Source of the DNA: Saururus chinensis
Lineage: Eukaryota > Streptophyta > Magnoliopsida > Piperales > Saururaceae
DNA: 64,000 nt
Direction: 5' to 3'
Assembly: GCA_035235625.1 (NCBI GenBank)
Contig: CP141150.1
Span: 1,674,001 to 1,738,000 of the forward strand
Shown here: one piece after another, positions 53,131-64,000 of the stretch
How the letters are laid out: the number at the start of each line of letters is the position of its first letter
How positions within the stretch are numbered: the stretch's first letter is position 1
The notes under the pieces: generated by a model
Seen by the model: only the letters and a program-made list of their open reading frames with translations
Told to the model about the DNA's origin: nothing
Database searches by the model: none
Translations under genes and position numbers: made by a program

Positions 53131-55329
53131 CTTACATCCAACATACTTACAGCCAACATGAATGTTATATACATTTCAACATGCCATATAATCGTACTTA
53201 CATGCATATCATGCAATCGGATCGTTACTTAACATCCAAAGCATGCAATCATACAATCCTAACATGCTGCTACTCATTCAAAGCATGCTATCGTGAAATT
53301 ACGAGTTCAAAGCTCTCCTACCTCGTAAGCATGACGTTTGATGGCGAGCATACAACGGTGGCGGCGTCGGTAGCAGAGTTGGCGGCCAAAACCGTTGCCT
53401 AGATGAGAGAGCTGCTGTCCCGAGGATTTTAGGATGTGATGGAAACAATCACGGCCAAACAAGGTGTCAGAAGTCAATGCGGCAAAACCTGCGATCAACC
53501 AAAAGTCGATGGTGTACTCACTGAAGATGGGCCGGTGGCTAAGACGTACTCAGCCGGCCACAAGACGTCAAAATCGGCCATGGACAGCACCCAACGGCGA
53601 CGATTTCGCATCAACATAGGCCCACATACGGGCGGAGAGCGTGGGGCAACGCTCGAGGACAAAGGAGGCGAACCAAAGGGGCGGGGGAGGGGGCTGAAAG
53701 GAGGCGAACCAAGGCCCACAAAAGCAAACAGGGCTAAGGCCTTAGAGGTGGCCAATCTAAGCGGCGACATCGCCGATCGCCACCCACAACCAATACCCAT
53801 GGTGTGGGCGGCTGTGCATCTTGCACGATATAGGGCAAGGGGAGGGTTCAGGGTCGAGCAAAGGCTACGAGGCCGTCACTAGCCAAGGCTTGTGCAAATA
53901 AACTCGTCCACCTTCAGTCAAGGTAAGTCATACCAATTCTTGCCAGAGGCCGTCCGGTACTGACGGCATAAAATGGGCAAGAGGGGTCAACGGGCAAACA
54001 TGCCGATGAGCGAAACTAGTTGTGGCTACGGGCCACAAGGAAGGGCACAGGTCAGAGGCAATAACATCGGGTTAGGTGGGGCCAAGCTAGGGTGACCCAC
54101 TGGTGTCACCGGGCCGGGGCAGAGCCGGACAAAAATTCGCTAAATCAAATCTGGTGTCCGACTGATAACGTCAGTCACACTGTCTAAAACAGACGTAGAC
54201 CAAAAATGGGGGACGCCCGGACTAAGCAAGGGAGAGACGGAGGCTGAACTGGTCCGGGTGGGTGGGGCCGTCCCTGGGCCATCGCCAGGCCGGGGCGGAG
54301 CCCACGGTGGTCAAGTCACCCTCACCTACCAACGATGGCGGTGCCAACTCATTGAAAAATCCACCCACAGTACGGCGCAAATCGGACTAGGTGGAGTATA
54401 GGACGACAGAGGAGATGGAACCGGGCTGGATAGAGTGGTCCATAGCCTTCGCCGGACCAAGGCGAGGCTGGAGAGAGGTCAAGACGGTCGTGGCTCACCA
54501 CCGGCGGCCTCCATTTCAACAACACGGATCGCCGGCGAAAACAAAGAAGGGGGAACAACAACTGGGGCGGCGGAGCAGAGGCCCCATGGACCGGAAGGAA
54601 TGGCCCCTCATCGTCGTCGGACCAAGGCGGGGCTGGACGGACGGAGCACAGCCGGGCCGTCCAACGGTGGCCAAAGCCTGCTGGCAAGGTCGACTGAAGG
54701 GGTGGCGGAAAACAGGGGCAGAGGGGGAAAACAGAGTGGGACGACGGAGGAGGCCAAGTGGGGCCGGGAGGGGTGTCCTCCCGCCGTCGCCAGCCCAGGG
54801 CAGAACCGTGGGCGGCCGGCCGACAAGGCGGCGGCAGAATCCCAAAACAAAGGGGAGAGAGGGCAAACCGGGAGGAGGCGGTGCGGCCGGGGCAGTGGTC
54901 CCCTTGGCGTCGCACCATCGGGGCGAAACCGGTGGCGGCGGCCCTGTGGCCCACCGGCGGCCGGCGGCGGCTGGGCACAAGGAATAGACGGGGGGCGGTC
55001 GCACTGTTCCTCCAGGAGGTTCTGGATCGGGCGACCCTGATCCCGATCCCTTTCTTTTTATTTTTTATTTTTTTATTTTTTCAAACACATCCTCAACGCG
55101 CGCTAACTCACTGGTTACGCGTCGAACCTCCAAAATTTGCGCTAAAAGCGCGCAGCAAGGCCCGCGGCCTGCGACTAAGCCCCACACCCGACTCTACGGG
55201 TAAAAATACGGGAGAAAAAATACATAAATATGAATACGCCGTAGAGTCACATTTTCCCGCCGAAAATGACCAAAAAAATAGCAAAAAAATCACAAAAAAT
55301 CGTAGAAAAATCAGGGACCTTAAAATAAT

Positions 55330-55590
55330 GGTCAAAAAGAGCTCCTTTGACAATGGATTAGGAACAATGAAATCTGACAAAGTATCCTCACCTCTCTTGA
55401 TTGACCACGAAAATACTAATCCTAAGTCCAATTCCTCAGTTCTAAGAGCTCTTTGTCGCTCTCTGCATTTAATATTAACAAACAAGTCATAACATAAGTA
55501 AAGATCATACACAAGCTTTAAAAAAGATCTATACAAGTATAACAATAGCAACAAGAAGAATGACAACGGGCTTCACAAGACATAATGCAC
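55330..55590. other. Spacer, possible bHLH intron remnant
   Basis: Lies on the 3' side of the bHLH basic-region exon. No further bHLH exon is readable here. The next helix and the leucine-zipper part are missing, presumably lost or displaced by the LTR-like block. Confidence 0.35.
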
Positions 55591-56401
55591 CTATCATTTA
55601 GCCTGTCCCTCCTCATTTGTTCACCGCAAGCTTTGGTCCCAAGTTCTGCTTTTGACTCTACATGAGCTCTGCAAATCAACATAAACAAAAAATAAATGTT
55701 ACAAATAATAGGCAGGGTAGAAAACTTTCATCTTCTAAAATTCCCCATACCAACCCCACTGACAAACCTTTGTCACTTTAGCCATGGTAGGTTGGGCACA
55801 AGATGAGCTGACTGAGAATTAGTTTGCCAATAGGGTGCCTCCTCTTGGTTGGCCAAGGCACAAGTCATCCCAGTAAATTGCTATATACAAGGGGTAAGTC
55901 TTGCAGACTTGTTATAATTCCTTCAATCTGCTCCTCAATAAGAAAAAGGGTATTTTTCAACAGTCCTACTGTACAAATATCTTTGTTTTTCATTAGCTAA
56001 AGTTTTGAATTACAAATAAAGGGCTGACCAATGTATTACTTTTCAGAACTCTATCCTGCAATTGTTAGTAAATTTGTCTGTAGCATTAAAACCAAGAGTG
56101 CTTAGGTTAAAAACTACAGTTACACATGTTCCAAGGTTTTCTATGACCAAGTTATTACAAGCTGCATGCTAGGAATAATGGTTAAAATGGAGTTACAATC
56201 TGCAATTTCTGAAAAAGGCTGATTCACCTTATCTACAACCAGTTCCAGAGTGTCTCCTTTATTAAGGAACAGAGGCATGAAAAGGAACCTAGAGATTGGG
56301 GAAAATAGGTACTGAAGGTAAGTCACTCTCACCTTTTCCTTGAGCTTGCCTTGTTGAAGGGCTTCTCGTCTTTGTAGGAAAAATCCAGTCCAACACCACT
56401 G
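55591..56401 (-). pseudogene. bHLH transcription factor fragment (group IVc/ILR3-like), two exons
   Basis: Exon 56401-56333 reads SGVGLDFSYKDEKPFNKASS and RKR, ends at a GTGAG donor and follows an ATTCAG acceptor. Exon 55668-55591 follows TTTGCAG and reads HVESKAELGTKACGEQMRRD and RLNDR, ending at a GTGCAT donor. Codon phase matches across the intron. GTKAC.E..RRDRLNDR is the DNA-binding basic region of plant bHLH proteins of the ILR3/bHLH34/104/115 type, nuclear factors known for iron responses; the intron after LNDR is a usual place. The conserved R of ACREK is G here. Helix 1 to the zipper is absent. A 5' exon ending near 56670 (MDFGPSDNSG) is possible but out of phase. Confidence 0.72.
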
Positions 56402-56825
56402 CTGAATGGAAACATGCAGATATTTAGCTTGAGTTTAAAAATATAAAATACAGAATAAAGCATGACAAAATATGCAGCAATGGGAAATCCCCACCATTAA
56501 GAACTGTGCTAATAAGAATAACATATTCCATTTTGAATTCGGTTTTAAATGTTGACTAGAAAGACAGCAACAATTATTACATAAGATAGAAAACCAATAG
56601 ATGCATTGCGGCATTGCATAAAGAAGGGATCGAAACAGGGGAGGGGGGAAGGAAATTGGGGCAAACTCACCACTATTGTCCGAAGGACCGAAGTCCATAT
56701 TGAAATGTCTACAATCTAAAGTCGACACACAAAATTACCAGAAAGAAGATCAGCTACAACTGCGATGAAAGAATAGATAAGGTTAGAATAGAGGGAAGGG
56801 AAGGGTGAAGAAGATGGTGAGGAGT
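56402..56825. other. Spacer between the bHLH and ARM-like fragments
   Basis: Contains the possible bHLH 5' exon (about 56670-56700). Otherwise AT-rich, with no recognised feature. The two flanking fragments point away from each other. Confidence 0.35.
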
Positions 56826-57222
56826 GACAATATGTATGTGTCTGTGCCGAGCTTCCGCCGATTCTCCCTCCTCCTCTTCCTTTCCAGCCTCCTCTATTTC
56901 TCCTCAGCCGCCCCTATTGACCCAGGAGAAGGCCCTCCACCGCCTTTGCCAGCTCTCCCTCGATGACCCAACCCCTCCTCTTCCCTCACTAGCCTCCTCC
57001 GCTTCGCCTCTGTCTCCGATCGAAATCGCAAGCTTCTGGTCCAGAACGGGTGCATCAAAGTCATCGCCGGCTTCCTGGCTAGTGGTGAGAGGAACAAAGT
57101 TAGGACGATTGAGGGAGTCGAGGCAGGCGTTCGGCTTCTCCGGGCCGTTTCGATGGTGGAGGATAGGGCTACGGACGACGTCGAGAAGGAGAATTTGGGA
57201 TCTACATTCTATTCCGTTTAGG
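56826..57222 (+). pseudogene. Possible ARM-repeat/U-box-like protein fragment
   Basis: One frame gives QEKALHRLCQLSLDDP (about 56923). A shifted frame gives RFASVSDRNRKLLVQNGCIK and VIAGFLASGERNK (about 57000-57095), then AGVRLLRAVSMVEDRATDDV. The pattern of a leucine-rich helix followed by NRKLLVQNGCIKVIAGFL resembles armadillo repeats of plant U-box or ARM proteins. The frameshift and short length suggest a fragment. The assignment is by pattern only; an unrelated gene or chance GC-rich frame is possible. Confidence 0.3.
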
Positions 57223-57768
57223 TCAAAAGGGAGACGGGGAGGGAAATAGGCGGGGGGAGCGAAATTGAAGCTGTCAGGGGAATGAAATTAGGAGGGGTGT
57301 AGGGAAATCACCAGCGATGGTTACCTATAGTCGCAAATGTTTACCCTATGTTGAGGGGTGTTATCAAGTTAGTTTGGGTTCTGTGTTAGTTTGGTTTAAA
57401 TTTAAAGTTTTAGGTATTAGCGTGAACTTAGCTTAAACTTAATTGAGCTGTTAATTATCCAACTCAAGCTCCATTCAACAAAGAAATTAGAAACTCAATC
57501 TCGAGCTCAAATCAGTATAAATAACCACGTAACTTAATTAGCTCGAATTTGACTTTGCTGTGACATTGTCAAAGAGAACAATCTTCTTCACCACTTCACC
57601 TACAACACCTTTTGTATTTAATATTTAATCAAATAAATATAATATTCTCATCATTTAAATATATTTTTTTATCAAATATAATTTTATTACTCTGTCATTA
57701 AATTTATACGTTTGCCCATGTTATTTTAAATAATATTTGTTCTTTTTTATATTGATCATATATTTTAA
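57223..57768. other. Spacer before MULE copy 2
   Basis: AT-rich DNA without a recognised gene; ends at the terminal repeat of the - strand MULE. Confidence 0.45.
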
Positions 57769-58130
57769 GGAAAATTATTTAAATAATAATAATTATAAAA
57801 TATTTATCACTTTAGACCACTTTGGGAAATATTTTTCAAAGTGGTGTTCTTTTTTGCCATACTGGCGCTTGTATAGCTTTTTTTTAATTTTGTAATTGAT
57901 TTCATCCTTTAGAATGACGAAATCAGGTTTAAGTTGATTTCGTCTTTCTAAAGGACGAAATCGGTTTACAACTTGACCTGATTTCATCATTTAGAATGAC
58001 GAAATCAATTTACGAACTTTCTAAACAACGACATTGTGACACTTATCACATTCCGGCGTTCGGTTCTTAACCATACTGATTTCGTCCTTTATAAAGGACG
58101 AAATCAAATTAATTTTTTTTTAAATTTATT
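57769..58130. repeat. Terminal region of MULE copy 2
   Basis: GACCACTTTGGGAAATATTT followed by CAAAGTGGTGTT (57822-57849), then a reduced GC block ACTGGCGCTTG, then TTTCATCCTTTAG, AAAGGACGAAATC, TTTCGTCCTTT and complements (57899-58108). This agrees base by base over long stretches with the left end of the fold-back element at 15876. Confidence 0.75.
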
Positions 58131-58329
58131 TTAAACTAACTTTATCACCTGTCCCTGTTCATTCATTCAATACATACACAATTGCATTCATTCCACTCAT
58201 TCCATGCATAACAAATATAACATTAAAGTACATCATAGACAAACATAAAATAGAAATGTTTATCAAATATATTACATCACAAGTCAAAAAAATGTTTAGT
58301 TTAAACTAAACATATAAAAAAGTTAATGT

Positions 58330-60360
58330 CATAATCTCCTATGTCCTCGACCTCGTCCTCGACAGTGCTATACAAACTCCTCCTCATGATCTGCCTCTAG
58401 CTCTGGCTGTGGTTCCAGCTCAGTATTTGGCTCTGGCTCCGGCTCCCGCTCAGCATAAGTGATAGAAGGTTCAACACGAGCTAGCCGATGTCATCTATGA
58501 TATAAAATCGGATCTAGCTGAGCTACATGTGCAGTGACCAGAAATGTTGAACCTAGAGGAGAGCTATACGGTGTTGATGAAGATGGAATATCAAGGAATG
58601 AAGAGTGCATCGGTTGTGTCTAAACGGCCTCATCGACAGGATAATCTCTATGAATATCCGTAATCACCGACTGAAGCAGTGGCAAGCTATGAATGACATC
58701 ATCAGACTCCCCAATCACCGACTGACATGCTGCTAATAAGTCTTCACTCGAAGTATAGGTGTTATTTTCATCAGTCAAATGTGCATGCGTACATCGAACT
58801 AGATGAAGCTATAAAAAATAAATTAAATATTAGATAAATAATTAATAAGAAATAAGAAAATAATATATGTCTTAATTAACAAAGTTGTACTTACCAAAGC
58901 TGCCTCAGATGCTCCCTAGGCTGATATGTCATCTCCTCTACATCATCGCGCGATAAAATATATCATCGTGTAATCAGTAAATACCACTGCATATAAGTAC
59001 TACAAACATCTCGCAATGTCGTAGCCATCTCCCCTCTAATAATAGTGGTTCTCCTATCCTCCCATCGAGTGATATATGACGCATGATGTAAAGTTCGGTT
59101 GGTAATATGGTGGCCCTGTGGAGTGATGCGATAGACAAACTCGACGGTAGACAGTGGGACCCCTTGCTCCAGGTTAAACTGGAGCATTACCCGATCTGGC
59201 ACATACATCTCTACAATCTCGTAACATATTAATGGAGTACGAAATAGCCACACTCTTGACTATCAGTACATAGAGGAGGTAACGCAGCCAACACGTCCGA
59301 TGAGTACGGTTGCCAAATAACCTATACAATACATAAAGATAATTTAGTTTAAATAATGACAAAATTTTTTATAATCATTACAAAAAAAGTTCAACATGAC
59401 AATAAAATTACCTCATATGGCCGTTGGTGATCTAACTCCCCTCTATACAGACAGAGGACTCTTTGTGGATTTTCTGTTCTCTTTTTCCAAACATTCCACC
59501 TTAAGGAGTTAAATTTAAAAAATGAGTTCAACATATGTACATAAAACGTTGCTAAAAAAAGTAAGTGTTACACATAAATACAGCCTACCTCGCTCCTAAT
59601 GGAGCACCCTCGACTAAGCGACCCATCTCAGCACTTGGTCGTCCAACGTATAAGTGCTCCCACGACCATAGCTATGTCAGAAAATATGATAACAAATATT
59701 AAATAAAATTAAATAATTATATGTGACCAAAACAATATTTAAAATTACGCAATTATTTACCTGAAGAAGGGTCAGATAGCCCGCAATCCCCGAGGTCATG
59801 GCCTGACATGCTTTCCCTAACTTTCGGTATAAAAATGCAAGAGTAACATTGCCCCATGAATAAGTACCTGCCCTGTCAAAGTCAGCAAGGAGGGAGAGAT
59901 AGGACACATGTACGTAACTGCTCGTGGTATCCGCAAATATCGCGGCTCCAAGTAAATGTAATAGATATGCTCATGCATGCTGCTCGATAACTATCTCTGT
60001 AGCATCAGTTCGGAGCTCTCGAAACTCCTGCAAGAGCCATCGTAAGCTCACTCGGCTACCACGCATCACTGTAGTAGGAGGAGCTCTACTAAAGAGTCTA
60101 ACTAATATATCCACATAAGCTCCTCCTGTCGTGCCTGTCACCGGATGTCCATCGATGCGAAGTCTTAATAGAACTGCCACATCCATGAGAGTGATGGACA
60201 TCTCTCCATATGATAAATGAAATGTCTGTGTCTCCCTCCTCCATCTCTCAACAAGAGCTGTCAATAAAGGCCGATCGAGACAGACATACTGTAGATGAAT
60301 GAAATGCCCGAATCCCGCTCGCTCGATATAGGGTAACATATACTCATATATGGGCCAATG
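58330..60360 (-). pseudogene. Plant mobile domain module of MULE copy 2
   Basis: 60339-59971 is open and reads PYIERAGFGHFIHLQYVCLD, then RWRRETQTFHLSYGEMSITL, MDVAVLLRLRIDGHPVTGTT, and SLRWLLQEFRELRTDATEI, the start of a PMD. It continues after an intron-like step near 59950 with SYLSLLADFDRAGTYSWGN (59907-59850), WNVWKKRTENPQ (about 59500) and a TPLICYEIVEMYVPDRVMLQ segment (59235-59165). An acidic C-terminal part and a GR-rich end lie near 58440-58340. The protein would be non-enzymatic as far as known and is part of the MULE. Overall it is broken by a few stops, fewer than in copy 1. Confidence 0.75.
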
Positions 60361-60640
60361 GTGGAGATATTTAAAATGTTTGGTGCACTCAAGGCACCCG
60401 GGGTTCTATAATAAATTTTAAAATTATAACATAGCATACTATATCGTCAAAAAAATGAAACAAATTTTAAAAAGAGTTATCATACCTCTCATCTCTAAAT
60501 AGCAGCCGACCTATGTGACTCCTGCTGCACGAGTAAAGAAGCATCAATTGGGCCTGGCCCATAACAAGGCTTTGCATGATCCATATGATCTGCGGAAAAT
60601 TAAGATCATATCATTAATTATAAGGAACATATGCTCATAC

Positions 60641-61432
60641 CTAAAATATAGAATAAATAAATAGATTGATTATATGTTTACCAATCAACAAGATGGTTTC
60701 TACATGATTTACTATTATGCCCACTTTGTTTTCACCTCCCGTATTTATATCCTCCTCTACCATCTCTCTCCATAGTTCTACAGTCCATTGTATTCCTAAT
60801 GCGAACAAACGTGGGCAACCAGGTTGCCTTGTTGTTATTGGAGGGTATAACACAAAAGGTATATCCCTCTCCCAATGCTCCCGACCACGAGGAGAATAAA
60901 ATTCTGCCGAGTACACATTTTTATAAGTAGATGTGTAAAATAGTGATGTCTGGATCGGCTCCCGCCGTTTTGCCCACATGACGATAAGGTGCTAGTAAGG
61001 ATAACCATAAACCTGAGGGATGTTGTATGTACAAGTATGCATCGCCGCATTTACCATAACTTTTTGGGCACGGATTGACGTAACTTTGTACTGACCCCTG
61101 TTGATCCTATTAACTATATACTCCCCAATTTTTCTTGTTTGCTCTCTCAATATTGCTTCCACTATGGGGGTATATGGGGTGGCCATGATAGATGCAGTAG
61201 AAGATCGTTTAACAAAAAATTTTATAACCCGATAAAAAATAGCTGACACTAAAGCCTGCATCGGTGATCCTCGTGCCCCCTTCAAGACGCTATTTAAACT
61301 TTTAGTCATATTTGTAGTCGTTATGCCAAATGTTATAAAACCACTGTGGGTAAGAGACCACTGTGCAGGATACAATTCTCTTCCTAAGAGGAGATGTTTT
61401 GCCCTATGACTCTCTTGACCAATCAAGTCCAT
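60641..61432 (-). pseudogene. C-terminal part of MULE transposase, copy 2 (SWIM and zinc knuckle)
   Basis: From 61432 it reads MDLIGQESHRAKHLLLGREL, TTTNMTKSLNSVLKGARGSP, then EAILREQTRKIGEYIVNRIN and CTYNIPQVYGYPY, the SWIM finger with its first cysteine changed to Y. After a stop and shift near 60990 it continues with EFYSPRGREHWERDIPFVL and NTGGENKVGIIVNHVETILL, which is the knuckle region read out of frame. The MDLIGQES start matches the segment at 2449 of copy 1. Catalytic residues lie upstream and are absent. Confidence 0.75.
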
Positions 61433-61440
61433 TTTAGCAT

Positions 61441-61990
61441 CAAACTTTTCTACTGTAAGTTAGTGTAAAAAACTATTTTACACAAAGAGTATATAACAAA
61501 TTTTGCATGTTCACTTTAAGTGTGATCATTTGTAAAGCATCAAATGCAGAAATAATTGAGAGAATGAGGCAAAAAACTTAAAAATATTACATAGAATATT
61601 ATATACATGACATTGTATAATTACTTATCAATTCATAAATATTAATCATTTGTTAAACATCACATATTATTTAGAAAATATTAATCAATCAATTTATATA
61701 TTTATATATTTTTACATAAAAAATATATCCATATAATTTATTATATCCTACATATAGTATGTAGTTCTACATAACAAAACACACACACACACACACACAT
61801 ATATATAATAATTATTTGATTTTTAAAAAATATATAAAAGTTTTGATTATTTTTTAAAAAAAATGCCACCAACAATGTGTTTGGAAACTCATTGAAAATA
61901 AGCATAATAAAGTCTTGAAGAATATTTGCATACAAAATATTTTTATATTTTGTTAATTTAAAGAGAAACCTATTTGAAAAAATTATGATT
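61441..61990. other. AT-rich spacer with a CA microsatellite
   Basis: Very AT-rich. (AC)n of about 22 bases at 61778-61799 followed by ATATATATA. No MULE terminal repeat was found, so the MULE's 5' side is lost. Confidence 0.6.
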
Positions 61991-62828
61991 GACATGAACT
62001 ATTTTTTATTTTAAAAATAAAAAAATTTAAATACTTTGCGATGATTTAAAAAATTTGTTGGAAAAAATCCTACTTGTCACAAACTAGCCAACTTGTTGCA
62101 AAAGGTGTACATTTATTGCTAGAAATTTTTTAAATTCTATCAAATAGATAGGTTTTTTTACCTTTTTGTCTTTCAAATAAAATAAAATGGTTCCCATTTT
62201 GGACACATTTTAAATTTTGTTGCAAATATCGATTCTATTTACTAGAAAACTACTCATTCATCTTAAATAATCTGATGGTATTTGCGACGATTTAAACTTG
62301 TTGTTGCGAATATTTTCTTATTTTTTTAAAGTGTACTTTTGGGATGAATTTTGAAATTTTTCCCAAAATGTAACTTTTAGAGACAAATATTCATTTGTGG
62401 CAAAACATTTGGTTATAGTGCTTTTGCGATGACTATTTAATATTGTTGCAAAAATATTTTAAAACAATAAAAGATTATTACTAAGAAAATATTAATGAAA
62501 AATTGTTTGGGAGGAACTGAAATTTTATCAATAAAAATGTACACTTTTTGCGACAAAATGAATATTTGTTGCAAAAACCTCTATGTTTTGCAATGAAATC
62601 TCATTTGTGGCAACAAGTGGGTTGTATTTGTGACAAATTGAAAAATGTGTCACAAACAAACTAAGTTTTAATGACAAACAAACCCATTTGTGGCAAAAAA
62701 ACTCACATTTTCTAAGTGTATAGAGTTTTTGCAACAAGTTCCTAAAATGTCGCAAAAGGTATACTATTAGCGACAAATTTGTGTTGGTTGCAAAAACAGT
62801 TATTTCCAAAAGGTCTTTTTATTGTTGT
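61990..62828. repeat. TTTGCGACAAAAT-type subterminal units and degraded CACTA end
   Basis: More than a dozen units such as TTTGCGACGATTTAAA, TTTTGCGACAAAATGAA and TTTGTTGCAAAAACC, often paired as inverted repeats. Density rises towards 62828, where TTTTTATTGTTGTG resembles the reverse of CACTACAACAAAAA. Same motif family as 48704-49215. Confidence 0.6.
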
Positions 62829-63609
62829 GCGAGCTATGAATTCATAGGGTGAGAACCAAATGAGCAAATTATGATCATTTATGAAAAAGTCCATGGCATG
62901 CACCAAATATTAATGTGAAAAACAGCTAAAACTACAATAATCTAAATGCATGCATGTTCCTCGATGAGTGCTTGTACGCCATTTTTTTGTTTTAAGACTC
63001 TATGAACGCTTTTAATTTAAGCTTTTCAGTAATGTTGTCTTGTCACTAAATGAGTTACAGTCAATGTAAATGAGGGACCTTGAAAAGCTCATCAACATTA
63101 TTCCTACTTATCCCCGCTATCTTGTGTTGGTTTGATTTTTTACTGCAATTTTTGTTTTGTGATTTTGAAAACCTATGAATTGTGTAAAAGCCGCAAAGTC
63201 ATCTGGTAAAGGATTTCATTGAACTTTTAGAACAAATTTTGTAGAGCAAATATCAGATCTATTAGGTGTAAATGTCTAATTCTAAACAAGCTAAATCAAC
63301 TAATCCAGCAAGTAAACTAACTACAAAGAAAGACGAATTAAGAGGGCTCCATCCCAGTGGCATCTCATATCCTAAGTTTTGAATGAAGAGGACTCAATCT
63401 GGAATTAAATTAAACAAAATCTTATGTGCGAGCCAAGTTGAGCGATTGCGTGAAGTTCTCTTCTCTTCGGACGCAAACCATCCTAAAGTTACATTGATTT
63501 GTTGATCACATTTACCAACAATAAACTATTAAACTCAGATTTTTATTGCAATTTGTCTTTCATTCTAATAACCAATGTTATAGAATCCATGTAGAAGAAT
63601 CTTTTATCC
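62829..63609. other. Spacer, nothing recognised
   Basis: Ordinary AT-rich DNA. No gene fragment, RNA gene or repeat structure was identified. Confidence 0.4.
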
Positions 63610-63790
63610 TAAGGTTCATTCAAATAGCTCACGCATGGTTAAAAAAAATTAAAAAAACTCATGCATACATACCACCAATACAAGAGGGGAAGACCATTTT
63701 TTGGGAGTGGCATTACCCACCATCTTCTGCATATTTCTGGAGCACATATATGCATGCAAACTTATGTATTTGCTTGGTCATTCTCGCTTC
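63610..63790. repeat. Dispersed repeat, copy B (copy A at 17560-17745)
   Basis: Shares the CAATACAAGAGGGGAAGA, GGAGTGGCATTA and TATATGCATGCA segments with copy A in direct orientation. The homology fades on both sides. 63791-64000 beyond it holds only a short CT run (63860-63880) and AT-rich DNA. Confidence 0.75.
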
Positions 63791-64000
63791 ATACAAGTTT
63801 TGATTGACTTAGGGCTAGGCCCGTGCAAGATGTTTCTAGAGAAATTAATGGCCGCACCTCTCTCTCTCTCTCTCCTCTCTAATTTGAAACTAGAATTTTA
63901 GTCCTTTAATCTTAATTCTTAACTCTAATTCTCGCTGCCTTTTAAAAACTCCGTTTAGGCCTACCCTACAAGCTAATTGCTATGTGTTTTAAAACTTTCA

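Larger units (their letters stand above)
50416..55324 (-). mobile_element. LTR-like block, about 4.9 kb, - strand (boundaries provisional)
   Basis: Starts TGTAACGCCCGAG at 50416 and ends GGGACCTTAAA at 55324, by comparison with the fragment ending GGACATTACA at 47313. Flanks are ATAAA (50411-50415) and ATAAT (55325-55329). The left part resembles the reverse of the other long LTRs (ACTCAGTAGGAAAATACCC near 50941). 53300-55050 is GC-rich and would be the upstream part in this orientation. No retroviral domains were seen. The length is unusual for one LTR, so a composite is possible. The frames at 53436-55492 are regarded as compositional. Confidence 0.45.
57769..61440 (-). mobile_element. PMD-carrying MULE copy 2, 5'-truncated
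   Basis: On the - strand the order is SWIM finger and knuckle (61432-60641), PMD (60350-58960), GR tail (about 58340) and terminal region (58130-57769), the same as in copy 1. The outer end GGAAAATTATTTAAATAAT at 57769 matches the family's inverted repeat. The N-terminal and catalytic parts of the transposase and the second terminal repeat are missing beyond about 61440, so no target duplication can be checked. Copy 2 PMD is less damaged than copy 1 PMD. Confidence 0.75.
48704..62828. mobile_element. CACTA-like region 3 with gene fragments and nested elements (tentative span)
   Basis: CACTACAACATTTTTAGG at 48704 starts a series of TTTTGTTGCAAAAG and TTTGCGACAAAAT units (to about 49215). At 61990-62828 units of the same kind reappear in the opposite order and end in GTCTTTTTATTGTTGTG, a degraded counterpart of the left end. 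Between them lie gene fragments, an LTR-like block and a truncated MULE. The ends are similar rather than identical, and no 3-bp duplication is legible. Treating this as one element is an inference; two separate broken elements would look the same. Confidence 0.4.

Noticed and set aside
53436..55492. GC-rich frames of 150-245 codons on both strands
   Set aside because: Mutually overlapping frames with no recognisable domain, lying in the presumed promoter side of an LTR-like block.
1..64000. tRNA, rRNA or organelle-derived sequence
   Set aside because: I looked for cloverleaf-like segments and organelle genes and saw none I could support; a covariance-model search would be decisive.

Overview
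This window is repeat-rich, gene-poor nuclear DNA from a flowering plant. Spliced plant gene fragments, plant-only domains (plant mobile domain, NB-ARC/LRR resistance protein, CYP85A) and plant transposon classes (MULE, CACTA, hAT, long solo LTRs) all point this way. I cannot fix the species or order. I read the coding evidence by eye; no database search was possible.

Layout. 1-6224 is most of a decayed Mutator-like element (MULE copy 1, + strand). It carries a split mudrA-type transposase followed by a plant mobile domain (PMD) module. 6908-9013 and 13096-15248 are solo LTRs with target-site duplications (TSDs). 15876-16974 is a 1.1-kb fold-back MULE with a perfect 9-bp TSD; its ends match those of the PMD-MULE. 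17290-18500 holds remnants of a zinc-knuckle retroelement protein and of a second NLR gene. 18591-21116 (- strand) is the only intact protein-coding gene: an NB-ARC-LRR resistance-type protein without a recognisable coiled coil. 21869-26812 is a run of small DNA transposons and a copia-type solo LTR. 27391-29340 is tandem-repeat DNA. 29760-34472 is a complete non-autonomous CACTA element.

Between 34.5 and 36.4 kb lie two decayed host gene fragments, CYP85A and dephospho-CoA kinase. A second CACTA-like element starts at the broken edge of the kinase fragment and was itself invaded by LTRs (36978-39221, 41624-44815). A third CACTA-like region (48704 to about 62828, right end degraded) contains fragments of a plant CBP/p300-type acetyltransferase, a bHLH gene and possibly an ARM-repeat gene. 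It also contains a 4.9-kb LTR-like block and a 5'-truncated second PMD-MULE on the - strand (57769-61440).

How it fits together. Transposons dominate and nest in one another. The main novelty candidate is the PMD-MULE family: two copies with the same transposase-SWIM-zinc knuckle-PMD-GR tail order, plus deletion derivatives that share terminal inverted repeats and a palindromic TTTCGTCC/GGACGAAA motif. The second is the CACTA group, made of palindromic AGCGACG units alternating with long polypyrimidine blocks. Apart from the NLR, every coding segment seen is broken.
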